Shown piece by piece: positions 17,901-21,202 of a DNA stretch of 21,202 nt. The position numbers and the translations under genes are program-made. This stretch comes from Mesostigma viride (lineage: Eukaryota; Streptophyta; Mesostigmatophyceae; Mesostigmatales; Mesostigmataceae). The notes beneath the pieces are model-generated. The model was not told the DNA's origin. It made no database searches and saw only the letters and a list, made by a program, of their open reading frames with translations. Each line of letters begins with the position of its first letter. Within the stretch, counting starts at the first letter, position 1. Where the stretch lies: NCBI GenBank assembly GCA_009746045.1, contig RPFO01000410.1, forward strand, positions 1 through 21,202, written 5' to 3'.

Positions 17901-18076
17901 TACTAAAAGTGGATAATAATTTAGATTATGGGTGGGATCATTTATTGCATAATTTAGAAATTAAAAATATATCAGGAAATCATGAAAGTTTATTTGAAAA
18001 AGAAAATATATATTCGACATCAATCGGTCTTCAGTTTGCTATTAAACAAATTCTGCAGGCTTATTATAAATTATAA
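5774..18076 (+). CDS. NRPS subunit, terminal: dock-C-A-PCP-C-A-PCP-E-C-A-PCP-TE
   Basis: Complete three-module termination synthetase of about 4100 residues; the start is the third in-frame ATG (5774), chosen for its AGGAG. By base: TubC-like docking domain 5774-5990; C 6011-7310 (HHIISDG from 6404); A3 about 7380-9000, pocket DLTKIGHVG, typical of Asp; PCP serine 9140-9142; C 9332-10620 (HHIISDG from 9725); A4 10700-12330, pocket DMTKIGEVG, Asn-like; PCP with GGDS, serine 12476-12478; epimerase about 12625-13990 (HHLSVDG from 13055, EGHGRE, RTIGWFTTVFP); DCL-type C about 14085-15400 with DHLLMDG at 14501-14521; A5 15500-17110, same pocket as A2; PCP serine 17249-17251; type I thioesterase 17390-18073 with GWSFGG (serine 17633-17635), aspartate 17714-17716 and histidine 17981-17983. 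It should extend the subunit-1 product by Asp, D-Asn and a last residue, then hydrolyse or cyclise it. GGDS before E and the DCL class after E are mutually consistent. Confidence 0.97.
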   Translation: MNFNSVILFIYWLNFKNIKIWFNNESIKVKFLKNTENIKSIKSYIKDNRDEILRILKENNLNNSDYSPYKILKAHEEYPPLSYAQQRLWFLDQLFPNQSIYNIPMAFKLVGNFNRDAFEKAIRYLVDRHEVLRTRIGLYESEGYQDILPATDFKIEFEDIEKISEINCRQYVQAAIEAESEHRFELDKEWLFRVRVIRESKDLHVVLIMMHHIISDGWSFDIFFRELTQAYESYCRGDQVRLDPLEIQYADYAIWQREWLRGERLEAQLAYWKEQLKGAPEGIDLPIDYERPKELTYSGGVYTIEISRELLKKIKVLGESEGATLFMTLLSVLNIVLYKNSGQRDLVIGSPIANRNYHEIEGLIGFFVNMLALRTEIDPRENFRKLLRRVKEKTLGAYEHQDVPFEQLVDHLNVQRNLNRNPLFQVSFVLENIGRNNLDLKDLAVKRININSHVVKFDLSIFAYESGNSLFIEINYLKDIFTEETVKRMALQISRVLEVVVSEPEKVILEYEVMSEEESDKVLIEWNATEREYPRDKTVVELFEEQVFKNPNNVAVVYGEESLTYKELNERSNQMAHYLRCLGVRAETLVGVSLDRSLELIIGILGILKAGGAYVPLDPEYPEERLQFMLEDTAAPVLITSIHLKGKYTSYKGSFVIIDDEKTEEELGQESKENLEKIINGDNLVYVIYTSGSTGQPKGVMIENSNIINYSLFINNSLLSLNKKFGYLNVPYYDLGHTLLFPSLLSGKQLCLLYSYDILDTEEILQFLLKHQVDVIKLTPSHYQLLQTKLSQYTSINGLIIILGGEKFSSNLLGLTHLYINHYGPTEITVGCSIYKVNEIPHDKLELQNVKQLSIPIGCPISNTKIYILDENRCPVPVGAVGEIYIGGAGLARGYLNRPELTAERFIGNPFANEEDITKGENLRLYRTGDLGRYLSDGNIEFRGRIDDQVKIRGYRIELGEIESALNGCGVVQGSVVVARSMGVGADNRVGSDKRLIGYIVPSSTLRGKLVTQESFKSSTGEEIGILGGEGYIDIVREVKEEIGKRLPEYMVPAHIVFIEKLPLTSNGKVDKKGLPDVEMGLVHQYMGPRDEVEAKLCKIWAEVLGLERVGIYDNFFEIGGHSLLATRVVSRIRSEYKIEIALKELFIYPSIAEFSERVRRIYTIFGAEGNLSVPSISIQERSKRVPLSYAQQRLWFLDQLFPNQSIYNIPMAFKLVGNFNRDAFEKAIRYLVDRHEVLRTRIGLYESEGYQDILPATDFKIEFEDIEKISEINCRQYVQAAIEAESEHRFELDKEWLFRVRVIRESKDLHVVLIMMHHIISDGWSFDIFFRELTQAYESYCRGDQVRLDPLEIQYADYAIWQREWLRGERLEAQLAYWKEQLKGAPEGIDLPIDYERPKELTYSGGVYTIEISRELLKKIKVLGESEGATLFMTLLSVLNIVLYKNSGQRDLVIGSPIANRNYHEIEGLIGFFVNMLALRTEIDPRENFRKLLRRVKEKTLGAYEHQDVPFEQLVDHLNVQRNLNRNPLFQVMFVLQNIDKSDLELGELSIEWIGSEYHTAKFDLSVFGYELEGKLHIGINYLKDIFTEETVKRMALQISRVLEVVVSEPEKVILEYEVMSEEESDKVLIEWNATEREYPRDKTVVELFEEQVFKNPNNVAVVYGEESLTYKELNERSNQMAHYLRCLGVRAETLVGVSLDRSLELIIGILGILKAGGAYVPLDPEYPEERLQFMLEDTAAPVLITSIHLKGKYTSYKGSFVIIDDEKTEEELGQESKENLEKIINGDNLVYVIYTSGSTGQPKGVMIEHQSLTNYLNNVQDFYFIKEECNSYLHSSIAFDMSITSLYSPIIMGKIIYIANIDHQANYLEQIPQEFNKVNCIKFTPTHLRVLREKNKVWDVNQKIECLIIGGENLLTEDVNFIYKSSSYFSRSLIFNEYGPTEATVGCCIYKIEDLKNVKQLSIPIGCPISNTKIYILDENRCLVPVGAVGEIYIGGIGLARGYLNRPELTAERFIGNPFANEEDITKGENLRLYRTGDLGRYLSDGNIEFRGRIDDQVKIRGYRIELGEIESALNGCGVVQGSVVVARSMGVGADNRVGSDKRLIGYIVPSSTLRGKLVTQESFKSSTGEEIGILGGEGYIDIVREVKEEIGKRLPEYMVPAHIVFIEKLPLTLNGKVDKKGLPDPDVEMGLVHQYMGPRDEVEAKLCKIWAEVLGLERVGIHDNFFEIGGDSILSIRIVSKARNKGLKLNVKDIFQYLTVSGIRLVITDAAVENDMPINQRIVTGDVSLIPIQRWFFEQNHVNPNHSNQAFIMNCRYQLELDKLENALKSLLSHHDALRLRFILKDGVWTQTLISPEECIEYVQGICRYIDVQGMSELTRKSQEEIIEEIGQEVQSCLNITAGPMIQVRLLGCQGGQQKILLVIHHLSVDGVSWRIFFEDLEIAYAQVSRGEAVTLSYKTHSYQKWAEGLKAYATREEVKAEVKYWSQIGHIPALPRPKTEFELENKDKDQNYTQNRYTYEGVDSVEVELDHEMTRMLLQEVHQAYHTQINDVLLTALALTISEWTGEDNVYLDLEGHGREEIVGLDVSRTIGWFTTVFPIKLKIEGGGYREYIKTIKEQLRQIPNKGIGYGVLRYLGSEDIQSQLACTTPEIVFNYLGQWNSSEQTNGMFTFGDESIGSSVDLKNTRAHILEINSHVTHGQFRVVFGYSGNVYSGSVIKQLATCYIDHLKGIIEHCRGVEILEYTPSDMPLAHLSQSELDYCIKLLPKNIERIYRLSPMQEGLLFTALYRDSDEYLVQGLYELTGEIDTQILKEAWEAVVSHHPVLRTGFVYEHVSHPVQYVVKDVVLPWVEEDWSDLSETEQELRLGEVIQEDRRHRFDLTQVPLIRLRVMRCRKNKIYLLWTQDHLLMDGWCGPILHNQVMVAYEHIQKNSMVTLPYSRPYEEYIRWLETQDLEKAKEFWKGYLKGIEEKTQLDLGGSSVRDKGTFQETLNLVGEDYGYFETQLSVEDSEQLKRFAQSVGITVNTVLQGVWAFVLSRYVQQQDVVFGVTVSGRSIELSGIEEIVGLFINTLPLRVTLNLDLSIRKYLQSIQENMSSIIEHGYVSLADIQGQTELRGRHELFNTLIVFENYPVGEESANVGFEFKGVRGIEKTEYALTLMAEMEDRLSIQWNYQTQYVDIDQLKSLSQYLILVLTKIVNSHLDTEETIRLLPSLCEEESDKVLIEWNATEREYPRDKTVVELFEEQVFKNPNNVAVVYGEESLTYKELNERSNQMAHYLRCLGVRAETLVGVSLDRSLELIIGILGILKAGGAYVPLDPEYPEERLQFMLEDTAAPVLITSIHLKGKYTSYKGSFVIIDDEKTEEELGQESKENLEKIINGDNLVYVIYTSGSTGQPKGVMNSHNGFMNRMYWTLDHYETSNRDSLLYIASMSFDISVWEVLHPLAAGAKLVIIKNHKDMDDIINTIEFNRISMVHFVPSLLSLFLETKGISRLKSLRCVITGGEKLYTEVRKKFKEIFSDTRLYLAYGPTEVSISVTHWECNNNEYKDITPIGCPISNTKIYILDENRCLVPVGAVGEIYIGGIGLARGYLNRPELTAERFIGNPFANEEDITKGENLRLYRTGDLGRYLSDGNIEFRGRIDDQVKIRGYRIELGEIESALNGCGVVQGSVVVARSMGVGADNRVGSDKRLIGYIVPSSTLRGKLVTQESFKSSTGEEIGILGGEGYIDIVREVKEEIGKRLPEYMVPAHIVFIEKLPLTLNGKVDKKGLPDPDVEMGLVHQYMGPRDEVEAKLCKIWAEVLGLERVGIHDNFFEIGGHSLLALILVMKINDLFIMKFKILDLFNNPTIFLIRSMIDKGFQQTSQSPILEIKRIHNKPSLFLIHPSGGSAISYLLLKNYINNLSIYGINHPSFINNKFFNTLEEMAEVYCDLLINYQNSNPLIIAGWSFGGLVAYEMVRLLILKKIQLAGLILIDTFTPEKLQEKKAFIDNPDFSILNYAIKDNTFNKLLKENFYYSHTQTKNYLPLPLEKNIPSVLLKVDNNLDYGWDHLLHNLEIKNISGNHESLFEKENIYSTSIGLQFAIKQILQAYYKL
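6011..7877 (+). repeat. C-A(N) block, copy 2 (Asp module)
   Basis: Offset exactly 3517 bp from copy 1 with no length change. It starts directly after the docking linker at CCATTATC, whereas copies 1 and 3 carry an extra upstream GAACGTTCTAA segment. One private substitution seen is ATC for ATT near 7746. The encoded C domain keeps the same acceptor-side patch as copy 1. Confidence 0.95.
7878..8338 (+). other. A3 specificity cassette, Asp-type pocket
   Basis: This unique 461-bp segment lies between identical flanks. Its A4 motif is YDLGHTLLFPSLLSG and its A5 is HYGPTEITVG. The pocket reads D235 L236 T239 K278 I299 G301 H322 V330 G331, matching the well-known DLTK-GH-G signature for aspartate. 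A 120-base sample here is 30% GC. Confidence 0.85.
8339..9149 (+). repeat. A(C)-PCP block, copy 2
   Basis: Same block as 4810-5621. It has a 6-bp in-frame deletion just after A10, giving LPDVEMG instead of LPDPDVEMG, and SNGKVDKK instead of LNGKVDKK. Beyond the PCP serine it continues like PCP1 of subunit 1 (LLATRVVSRIRSEYKI), showing that the PCP C-terminal half has a separate ancestry from the block before it. Confidence 0.93.
9332..11198 (+). repeat. C-A(N) block, copy 3 (Asn module)
   Basis: Offset 3321 bp (1107 codons) from copy 2. It is nearly identical to copies 1 and 2 except for an equal-length divergent patch at 10374-10513 in the C-domain C-terminal half, where QVMFVLQNIDKSDLELGEL replaces the version shared by the other two copies. 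Confidence 0.95.
11199..11668 (+). other. A4 specificity cassette, Asn-type pocket
   Basis: This unique 470-bp segment lies between conserved flanks. A4 is FDMSITSLYSPII and A5 is EYGPTEATVG. The pocket reads D235 M236 T239 K278 I299 G301 E322 V330 G331, closest to the DLTK-GEVG asparagine signature with M for L at 236. Its end shares AACTCTCTATTCC with the Asp cassette but not with cassettes A2 and A5. Confidence 0.82.
11669..12472 (+). repeat. A(C)-PCP block, copy 3
   Basis: Same block as 4810-5621. Identity ends inside the PCP active-site loop: after GGTGGA the sequence changes from CATTCA (GGHS) to GACTCT (GGDS). The block is therefore joined to a different, epimerase-type PCP C-terminal half. 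Confidence 0.93.
15432..15992 (+). repeat. A(N)-only block, partial copy 4
   Basis: 561 bp beginning in the C-A linker (EEESDKVLIEWNATEREYP) and matching the last part of the C-A(N) block (3800-4360 in copy 1) with a constant offset of 11632. The C domain before it is unrelated to copies 1-3, being of the DCL type, so the junction falls in the C-A linker. Confidence 0.95.
15993..16441 (+). other. A5 specificity cassette, same as A2
   Basis: 449 bp matching the cassette at 4361-4809 in all stretches compared by eye, including FDISVWEVL, the VHFVPSLLSLF segment and AYGPTEVSIS. The inferred pocket is again DIWHIGAIS with K517 downstream, so modules 2 and 5 should load the same, unassigned, residue. 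Confidence 0.82.
16442..17253 (+). repeat. A(C)-PCP block, copy 4
   Basis: Same block as 4810-5621, at the constant offset of 11632. Similarity stops two bases after the PCP serine codon (17249-17251). A PCP C-terminal half unlike the others (LLALILVMKIND) and the thioesterase follow. Confidence 0.93.
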
Positions 18077-18208
18077 AATTTAAGTTGGTTAATTTGATTG
18101 CAAATCATCTCTTGATATGTTGTATGGTTAATGAGACTAATGTATGTCAATTTGGGATAAGATTAGCTGTACTAGTTACGACGGCGTGTTAACCAAAGTT
18201 CAAGTTTT

Positions 18209-19307
18209 CTATGTGGCGATAAATTTAAAATTAAAATTTTTACCTAATAAAAGATTTTTTAATTTTTTTCGTATTAAAATTCCGCATACAAAGACAAAAA
18301 TGAAGCTGACTAACCTTTTGAAGTTCTGCACCAAGGCTATCATATAGCATTGAATCTGAAATTTGTGAATACCTCGATATTTTGCTCTTCGCAAGCAATG
18401 ATTTTCTTTAGCTTCAGCAAATAAGCCCTCAATTTTCCATTGTCTCTCTTTTAATTTGTTCTTAAAATCAGCTGTATTTTGGCGAAATCTTACTCCCTCA
18501 ACTTCATCTTGATGAGGACTTCTATATATAAATCGTGATCTGTTTTGATATTTATCAGATAAACAGGTTTCACGCAGGGTACATGTCAACCTTTGATGCG
18601 ATATCTCTTTATTATTCCATGCTCCAATTTATCGTAAGGCTAGAGATAATGATATATATCGATCACTTTCTATATCATACTGAAATTCTCCTCGGCTTAT
18701 TTTTCCTTCCCCTAAATTTTCACTATGTAAAGGAATATAGGTTATTATATCTTCTGATCGAAAATATTCATAAGTTGGCTTACGTCCATAACCTTTATCT
18801 GCAATCCATTCCTTTACCTTAAAAGTAAAATGGTTTAATATATAATTGGCTCTTTCCAGAAGAATAGTACATTCATGTTTAGAACATGTTGTGGCATGGC
18901 AATCTACAATCATACGTGAATCAGCATCGATTGAATAATGTGTTCTATACTTAACTTCTTATAAGCTGATCCTTTAGATACTAATGTAGAATCAGGATCA
19001 GTCTTGCTAACGTGGGTTTAATTAGAAATTTTTCTTTCTCTTCTACCTTCTTTAAAATCATGATATCGACGTTCATAGGCTTTTAATTCTCTTGATTCAG
19101 GATCACTGCATTCTCTTTCAACCAAACTATTCATCGCAGCATCTGCTTCAACCAAGCTTGCATTGGAAATCATCCGTTTGCCACTAATGATCCCTGCTTT
19201 TTTCCATTTCAAAATAAGTATTTCAAAAATTTTTTGAAACGTTTCTATACCGAATCGATCTCTAATTTTGCTAAGTGATGAGTGGTCAGGTACTTTATCT
19301 TCTGTTG
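18209..19307 (-). pseudogene. IS1182-type transposase, broken and 5' truncated
   Basis: Read on the minus strand this is a DDE transposase resembling the IS1182 family. The first retained part (from about 19302) gives DKVPDHSSLSKIRDRFG, then the AGIISGKRM and ASLVEADAAMNSLVERE region, then ERKISN. A TAA at 19018-19020 stands where a glutamine codon would be expected. The same frame then gives THVSKTDPDSTLVSKGSAYKK before a one-base frameshift near 18952-18956. Next come DSRMIVDCHATT, WIADKGYGRKPTYEYFR and DIESDRY, a stop at 18629-18631 caused by a second shift that appears compensated near 18589, and finally the C-terminal QWKIEGLFAEAKENHCLRRA region ending at 18209. The N-terminus is missing because an IS21-family element interrupts it. 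It is non-functional. Nothing convincing lies in the 132 bp between it and the NRPS stop. Family assignment is by motif recognition, not search. Confidence 0.85.
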
Positions 19308-19387
19308 TGCGCCAGGTATTTTAGGCCACTAAAAAAGGAACTGCGCCAAGCATACTAGTCCACCCCTGCGCCAGGTGAGAAGTCCAC
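19308..19387 (+). repeat. Triple terminal repeats of the IS21 element
   Basis: Three 21-23 bp repeats occur at 19308-19330, 19342-19363 and 19367-19387. Each begins TGCGCCA and ends with CCAC, with variable bases between. Multiple short end repeats that bind IstA are characteristic of IS21-family termini. Confidence 0.8.
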
Positions 19388-19408
19388 TTTCAAAAGAAGA
19401 AAACAATG

Positions 19409-19440
19409 CTAATTTAATAACTTATTGTTAATTAAATTAG
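19409..19440 (+). other. Inverted repeat upstream of istA
   Basis: A perfect 10-bp inverted repeat (CTAATTTAAT at 19409-19418 and ATTAAATTAG at 19431-19440) has a 12-bp centre that can add AAC/GTT pairs with one bulged base. It sits between the terminal repeats and the istA start. It may be an operator, a protein-binding site or a hairpin that limits read-through into istA. It is AT-rich, so stem stability is modest. Confidence 0.5.
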
Positions 19441-19460
19441 AGTTTAAATTAAATTGAATG

Positions 19461-19465
19461 AGGAA
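19461..19465 (+). promoter_or_regulatory. Ribosome binding site for istA
   Basis: AGGAA lies seven bases before ATG 19473. The earlier in-frame ATG at 19458 has no such site, so 19473 is the preferred start. Confidence 0.6.
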
Positions 19466-19472
19466 ATATAGT

Positions 19473-21017
19473 ATGTCAACAATTAGAGAAGTGCTGTACC
19501 AGCACATCAAAGGTAATAGCCAAAGACAGATAGCTAGATCATTTGATCTATCCAGGGATACAATAAGAAAATATATTGAGTTAGCAAAACAAGAAAATCT
19601 CAGTATTTTAGCTAGTGACTCTGAATTAAACAGGATAGCGATCAAGGTTGAAGAAAAATTATATAAGAACGAACCTATACATAGAGCATCTGCAATGATA
19701 ATTCTTGCAGAATATAATGAGGCAATAGGGAACTGGCTAAAACAAAGAAGTATAACCCACACCCAAATTCGGCGTTTACTATTAGCAGAAGGCGTCAAAG
19801 TAAGTAATCGGAGTATTAACCGATATATTCAAAAAGCTTTTCCTAAGCTACCCAAGAATACTATTCATATAAAGACTGAACCAGGTCAAGAAGCTCAGGT
19901 AGATTTTGGTTATATTGGCAAGATGCAGGATGTTAATGGTAAAAATAGAAAACTTTATGCTTTTGTAATGACGCTGTCCCATAGTCGTTATCGTTACGTA
20001 GAGTTTGCTTTTTCACAGGACCAGGTTAGTTGGGCTCAGCTCCATGTAAATGCTTTCAACTTTTTTGGTGGTGTACCGAGTAGGGTAATATTGGATAATT
20101 TAAAAGCCGGGGTCATTAAACCTGATATTTATGACCCTACTTTAAATGAGACTTATTCAGAATTATCAAGGTTTTATGGTTTTACAATAGACCCGACTAA
20201 AGTTTTTAAGCCGGAGCATAAAGGCAAAGTGGAACGCTCTATTAGGATAGTTAGAGAGCAACTTATAGCCGGTAAATCATATAGCAATATTATAGAGGCG
20301 AATATTGAAGCTATCAAGTGGTGTAAAAATGAAATATCACATAGAGTATGTACTACAACAGGATCGAAGCCAATTGATACATTTTTATTGGAAGAAAAGG
20401 AATGTTTACTTCCTATACCTTCAGGTATTTTTGATATGCCGATTTGGACTAGATGCAGGGTACAAAAAGATCACCATTTTGTAGTCAAAGGTAATTTTTA
20501 TTCGGTACCGACAAAATATATAGGAGAAGAAGTTAGTGTTCGAGTGGGGATAAAGGCTGTTACGGCTTACTATAAACATCAAATCATAAAAACCCATCCG
20601 AGGAATTATAATAAAGGTCAATGGATTACCGACGAAAAAGATTACCCAAAATCTGCTTTATATTATTTAGAGAATAACCCAGAGAAATGTTTAAGTTGTG
20701 CTAAAGATATAGGTAATTCTACACACCAGGTAATAAGTAGAATTCTTGCATCAGGCGGTAGAATATCTGTACGTAAAGTTCAAGGTATTTTAAGATTATC
20801 CCAGACATACGGTAATGACAGACTAGAAGCTGCATGTTTGCGAGCTGTGTCTTATGATAATTATACTTATGAGGCTATATCCAATATTTTAAAAAATAAA
20901 CTGGATCAGTACTCTATTCCTAATATTGAAGGCGGTAAAGTAAAGAATATTACGGCTAATGCTTATATTAGAGATCCTAAAGAATATAGTTCTGATATGG
21001 AGGTCAATTATGCATAA
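19473..21017 (+). CDS. istA: IS21-family transposase IstA
   Basis: 514-residue transposase that cuts and joins the ends of the IS21 element together with the ATPase IstB. The start MSTIREVLYQ is typical of IstA; an in-frame ATG five codons upstream is possible. The N-terminus has a helix-turn-helix (NSQRQIARSFDLSRDTIRKYI, about residues 15-35). The DDE catalytic core is visible: D144 in AQVDFGYIG, D208 in VILDNLKAGV and E254 in KGKVERSIRI. After it comes the C-terminal region with FYSVP. Length and motifs are normal and no lesion was seen, so it is probably functional. It overlaps istB by 8 bp. Confidence 0.95.
   Translation: MSTIREVLYQHIKGNSQRQIARSFDLSRDTIRKYIELAKQENLSILASDSELNRIAIKVEEKLYKNEPIHRASAMIILAEYNEAIGNWLKQRSITHTQIRRLLLAEGVKVSNRSINRYIQKAFPKLPKNTIHIKTEPGQEAQVDFGYIGKMQDVNGKNRKLYAFVMTLSHSRYRYVEFAFSQDQVSWAQLHVNAFNFFGGVPSRVILDNLKAGVIKPDIYDPTLNETYSELSRFYGFTIDPTKVFKPEHKGKVERSIRIVREQLIAGKSYSNIIEANIEAIKWCKNEISHRVCTTTGSKPIDTFLLEEKECLLPIPSGIFDMPIWTRCRVQKDHHFVVKGNFYSVPTKYIGEEVSVRVGIKAVTAYYKHQIIKTHPRNYNKGQWITDEKDYPKSALYYLENNPEKCLSCAKDIGNSTHQVISRILASGGRISVRKVQGILRLSQTYGNDRLEAACLRAVSYDNYTYEAISNILKNKLDQYSIPNIEGGKVKNITANAYIRDPKEYSSDMEVNYA
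20999..21003 (+). promoter_or_regulatory. Ribosome binding site for istB
   Basis: GGAGG lies six bases before the istB ATG at 21010 and within the last codons of istA, an arrangement that couples translation of the two IS proteins. Confidence 0.75.
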
Positions 21018-21202
21018 CTTGCAACTTGATAATTTAGTACAGCAACTAAGGTTATTAGGTATATCCGATAGCTTGGAGAGTAGATTAAGACAAGCAAGGG
21101 ATGCAACAATGTCATACGAAGAATTACTTTTAATGTTATTCCAGGACGAGTTGGATAATAGAAACCAAAGCTCTCTACAGAGAAGAGTTACCCAAGCAAA
21201 AT
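21010..21202 (+). CDS. istB: IS21 helper ATPase IstB, 3' truncated by window
   Basis: The first 64 codons only. The start ATG overlaps the istA stop by 8 bp and has a strong GGAGG. The visible N-terminus (LDNLVQQLRLLGI, then YEELLLMLFQDELDNR) matches the helical N-terminal region of IstB proteins, AAA+ ATPases that assemble on DNA and stimulate IstA-mediated transposition. The Walker motifs would lie beyond the right edge, so ATPase capacity cannot be judged here. Identification rests on this N-terminus plus position directly after istA. Confidence 0.9.
   Translation, partial: MHNLQLDNLVQQLRLLGISDSLESRLRQARDATMSYEELLLMLFQDELDNRNQSSLQRRVTQAK

Larger units (their letters stand above)
19303..21202 (+). 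mobile_element. IS21-family insertion sequence, left end and most of the element
   Basis: The element contains istA and the start of istB in the usual overlapping order, preceded by the multiple terminal repeats typical of IS21 elements. The left boundary falls within 19303-19308, where the degraded IS1182 transposase reading is interrupted. The right end lies beyond the window, so target duplication and the second terminal repeats cannot be seen. Both IS genes in view look intact, making this the younger of the two elements. Confidence 0.88.

Noticed and set aside
18077-18208. Possible terminator after the NRPS operon
   Set aside because: Only a 4-bp stem (GATT/AATC near 18095) was found, without a following T-run, so no terminator is claimed.
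18160-18210. Terminal inverted repeat of the IS1182 copy
   Set aside because: The partner end is outside the window, beyond the nested IS21 element, so no repeat can be verified.
18144-18347. Plus-strand open frame after the NRPS stop
   Set aside because: It overlaps the C-terminal part of the minus-strand transposase remnant, has no clear ribosome site and no recognisable protein features. The plus-strand frame at 18535-18822 is rejected for the same reason.

Overview
The window is a low-GC bacterial chromosome segment. About 85% of it is the 3' part of a non-ribosomal peptide synthetase (NRPS) locus on the + strand. The remainder, from about 18.2 kb, is insertion-sequence DNA. Unique parts are very AT-rich: 120-base samples count 26% GC in the methyltransferase domain and 27% in the thioesterase. 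TubC-type docking and modular type I NRPS logic fit a Gram-negative bacterium. The AT-richness together with IS decay would suit a host-associated or intracellular lineage, but this is inference; no taxonomic marker is present.

Layout: (1) 1-5784, an NRPS subunit cut by the left edge: A(partial)-N-methyltransferase-PCP, then C-A-PCP, ending in an acidic tail. (2) 5774-18076, a second, complete NRPS subunit overlapping the first by 11 bp: TubC-like docking domain, C-A-PCP, C-A-PCP-E, C-A-PCP-TE. (3) 18209-about 19307, minus strand, a broken IS1182-type transposase missing its N-terminus. (4) About 19303 to the right edge, an IS21-family element with triple terminal repeats, istA and the start of istB, inserted into the IS1182 copy.

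Reading the two NRPS proteins colinearly gives a peptide ending: N-methylated residue (unusual A pocket without Asp235) - X - Asp - D-Asn - X, released by the thioesterase. The two X residues are chosen by A domains with the same inferred pocket (DIWHIGAIS plus K). Asp and Asn follow from the pockets DLTKIGHVG and DMTKIGEVG. Upstream modules, tailoring genes, transport, an MbtH-like protein and a phosphopantetheinyl transferase are not in the window.

The most striking property is the construction of the synthetase. Three modules carry nearly identical 1.87-kb C-plus-A(N-terminal) blocks and four carry nearly identical 0.8-kb A(C-terminal)-PCP blocks. Between them sits an exchangeable cassette of about 450-470 bp that encodes the substrate-pocket residues. 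It looks like a naturally modular, recombining assembly line with sharp junctions at the A3 motif, just before A6, at the PCP serine loop and in the C-A linker.
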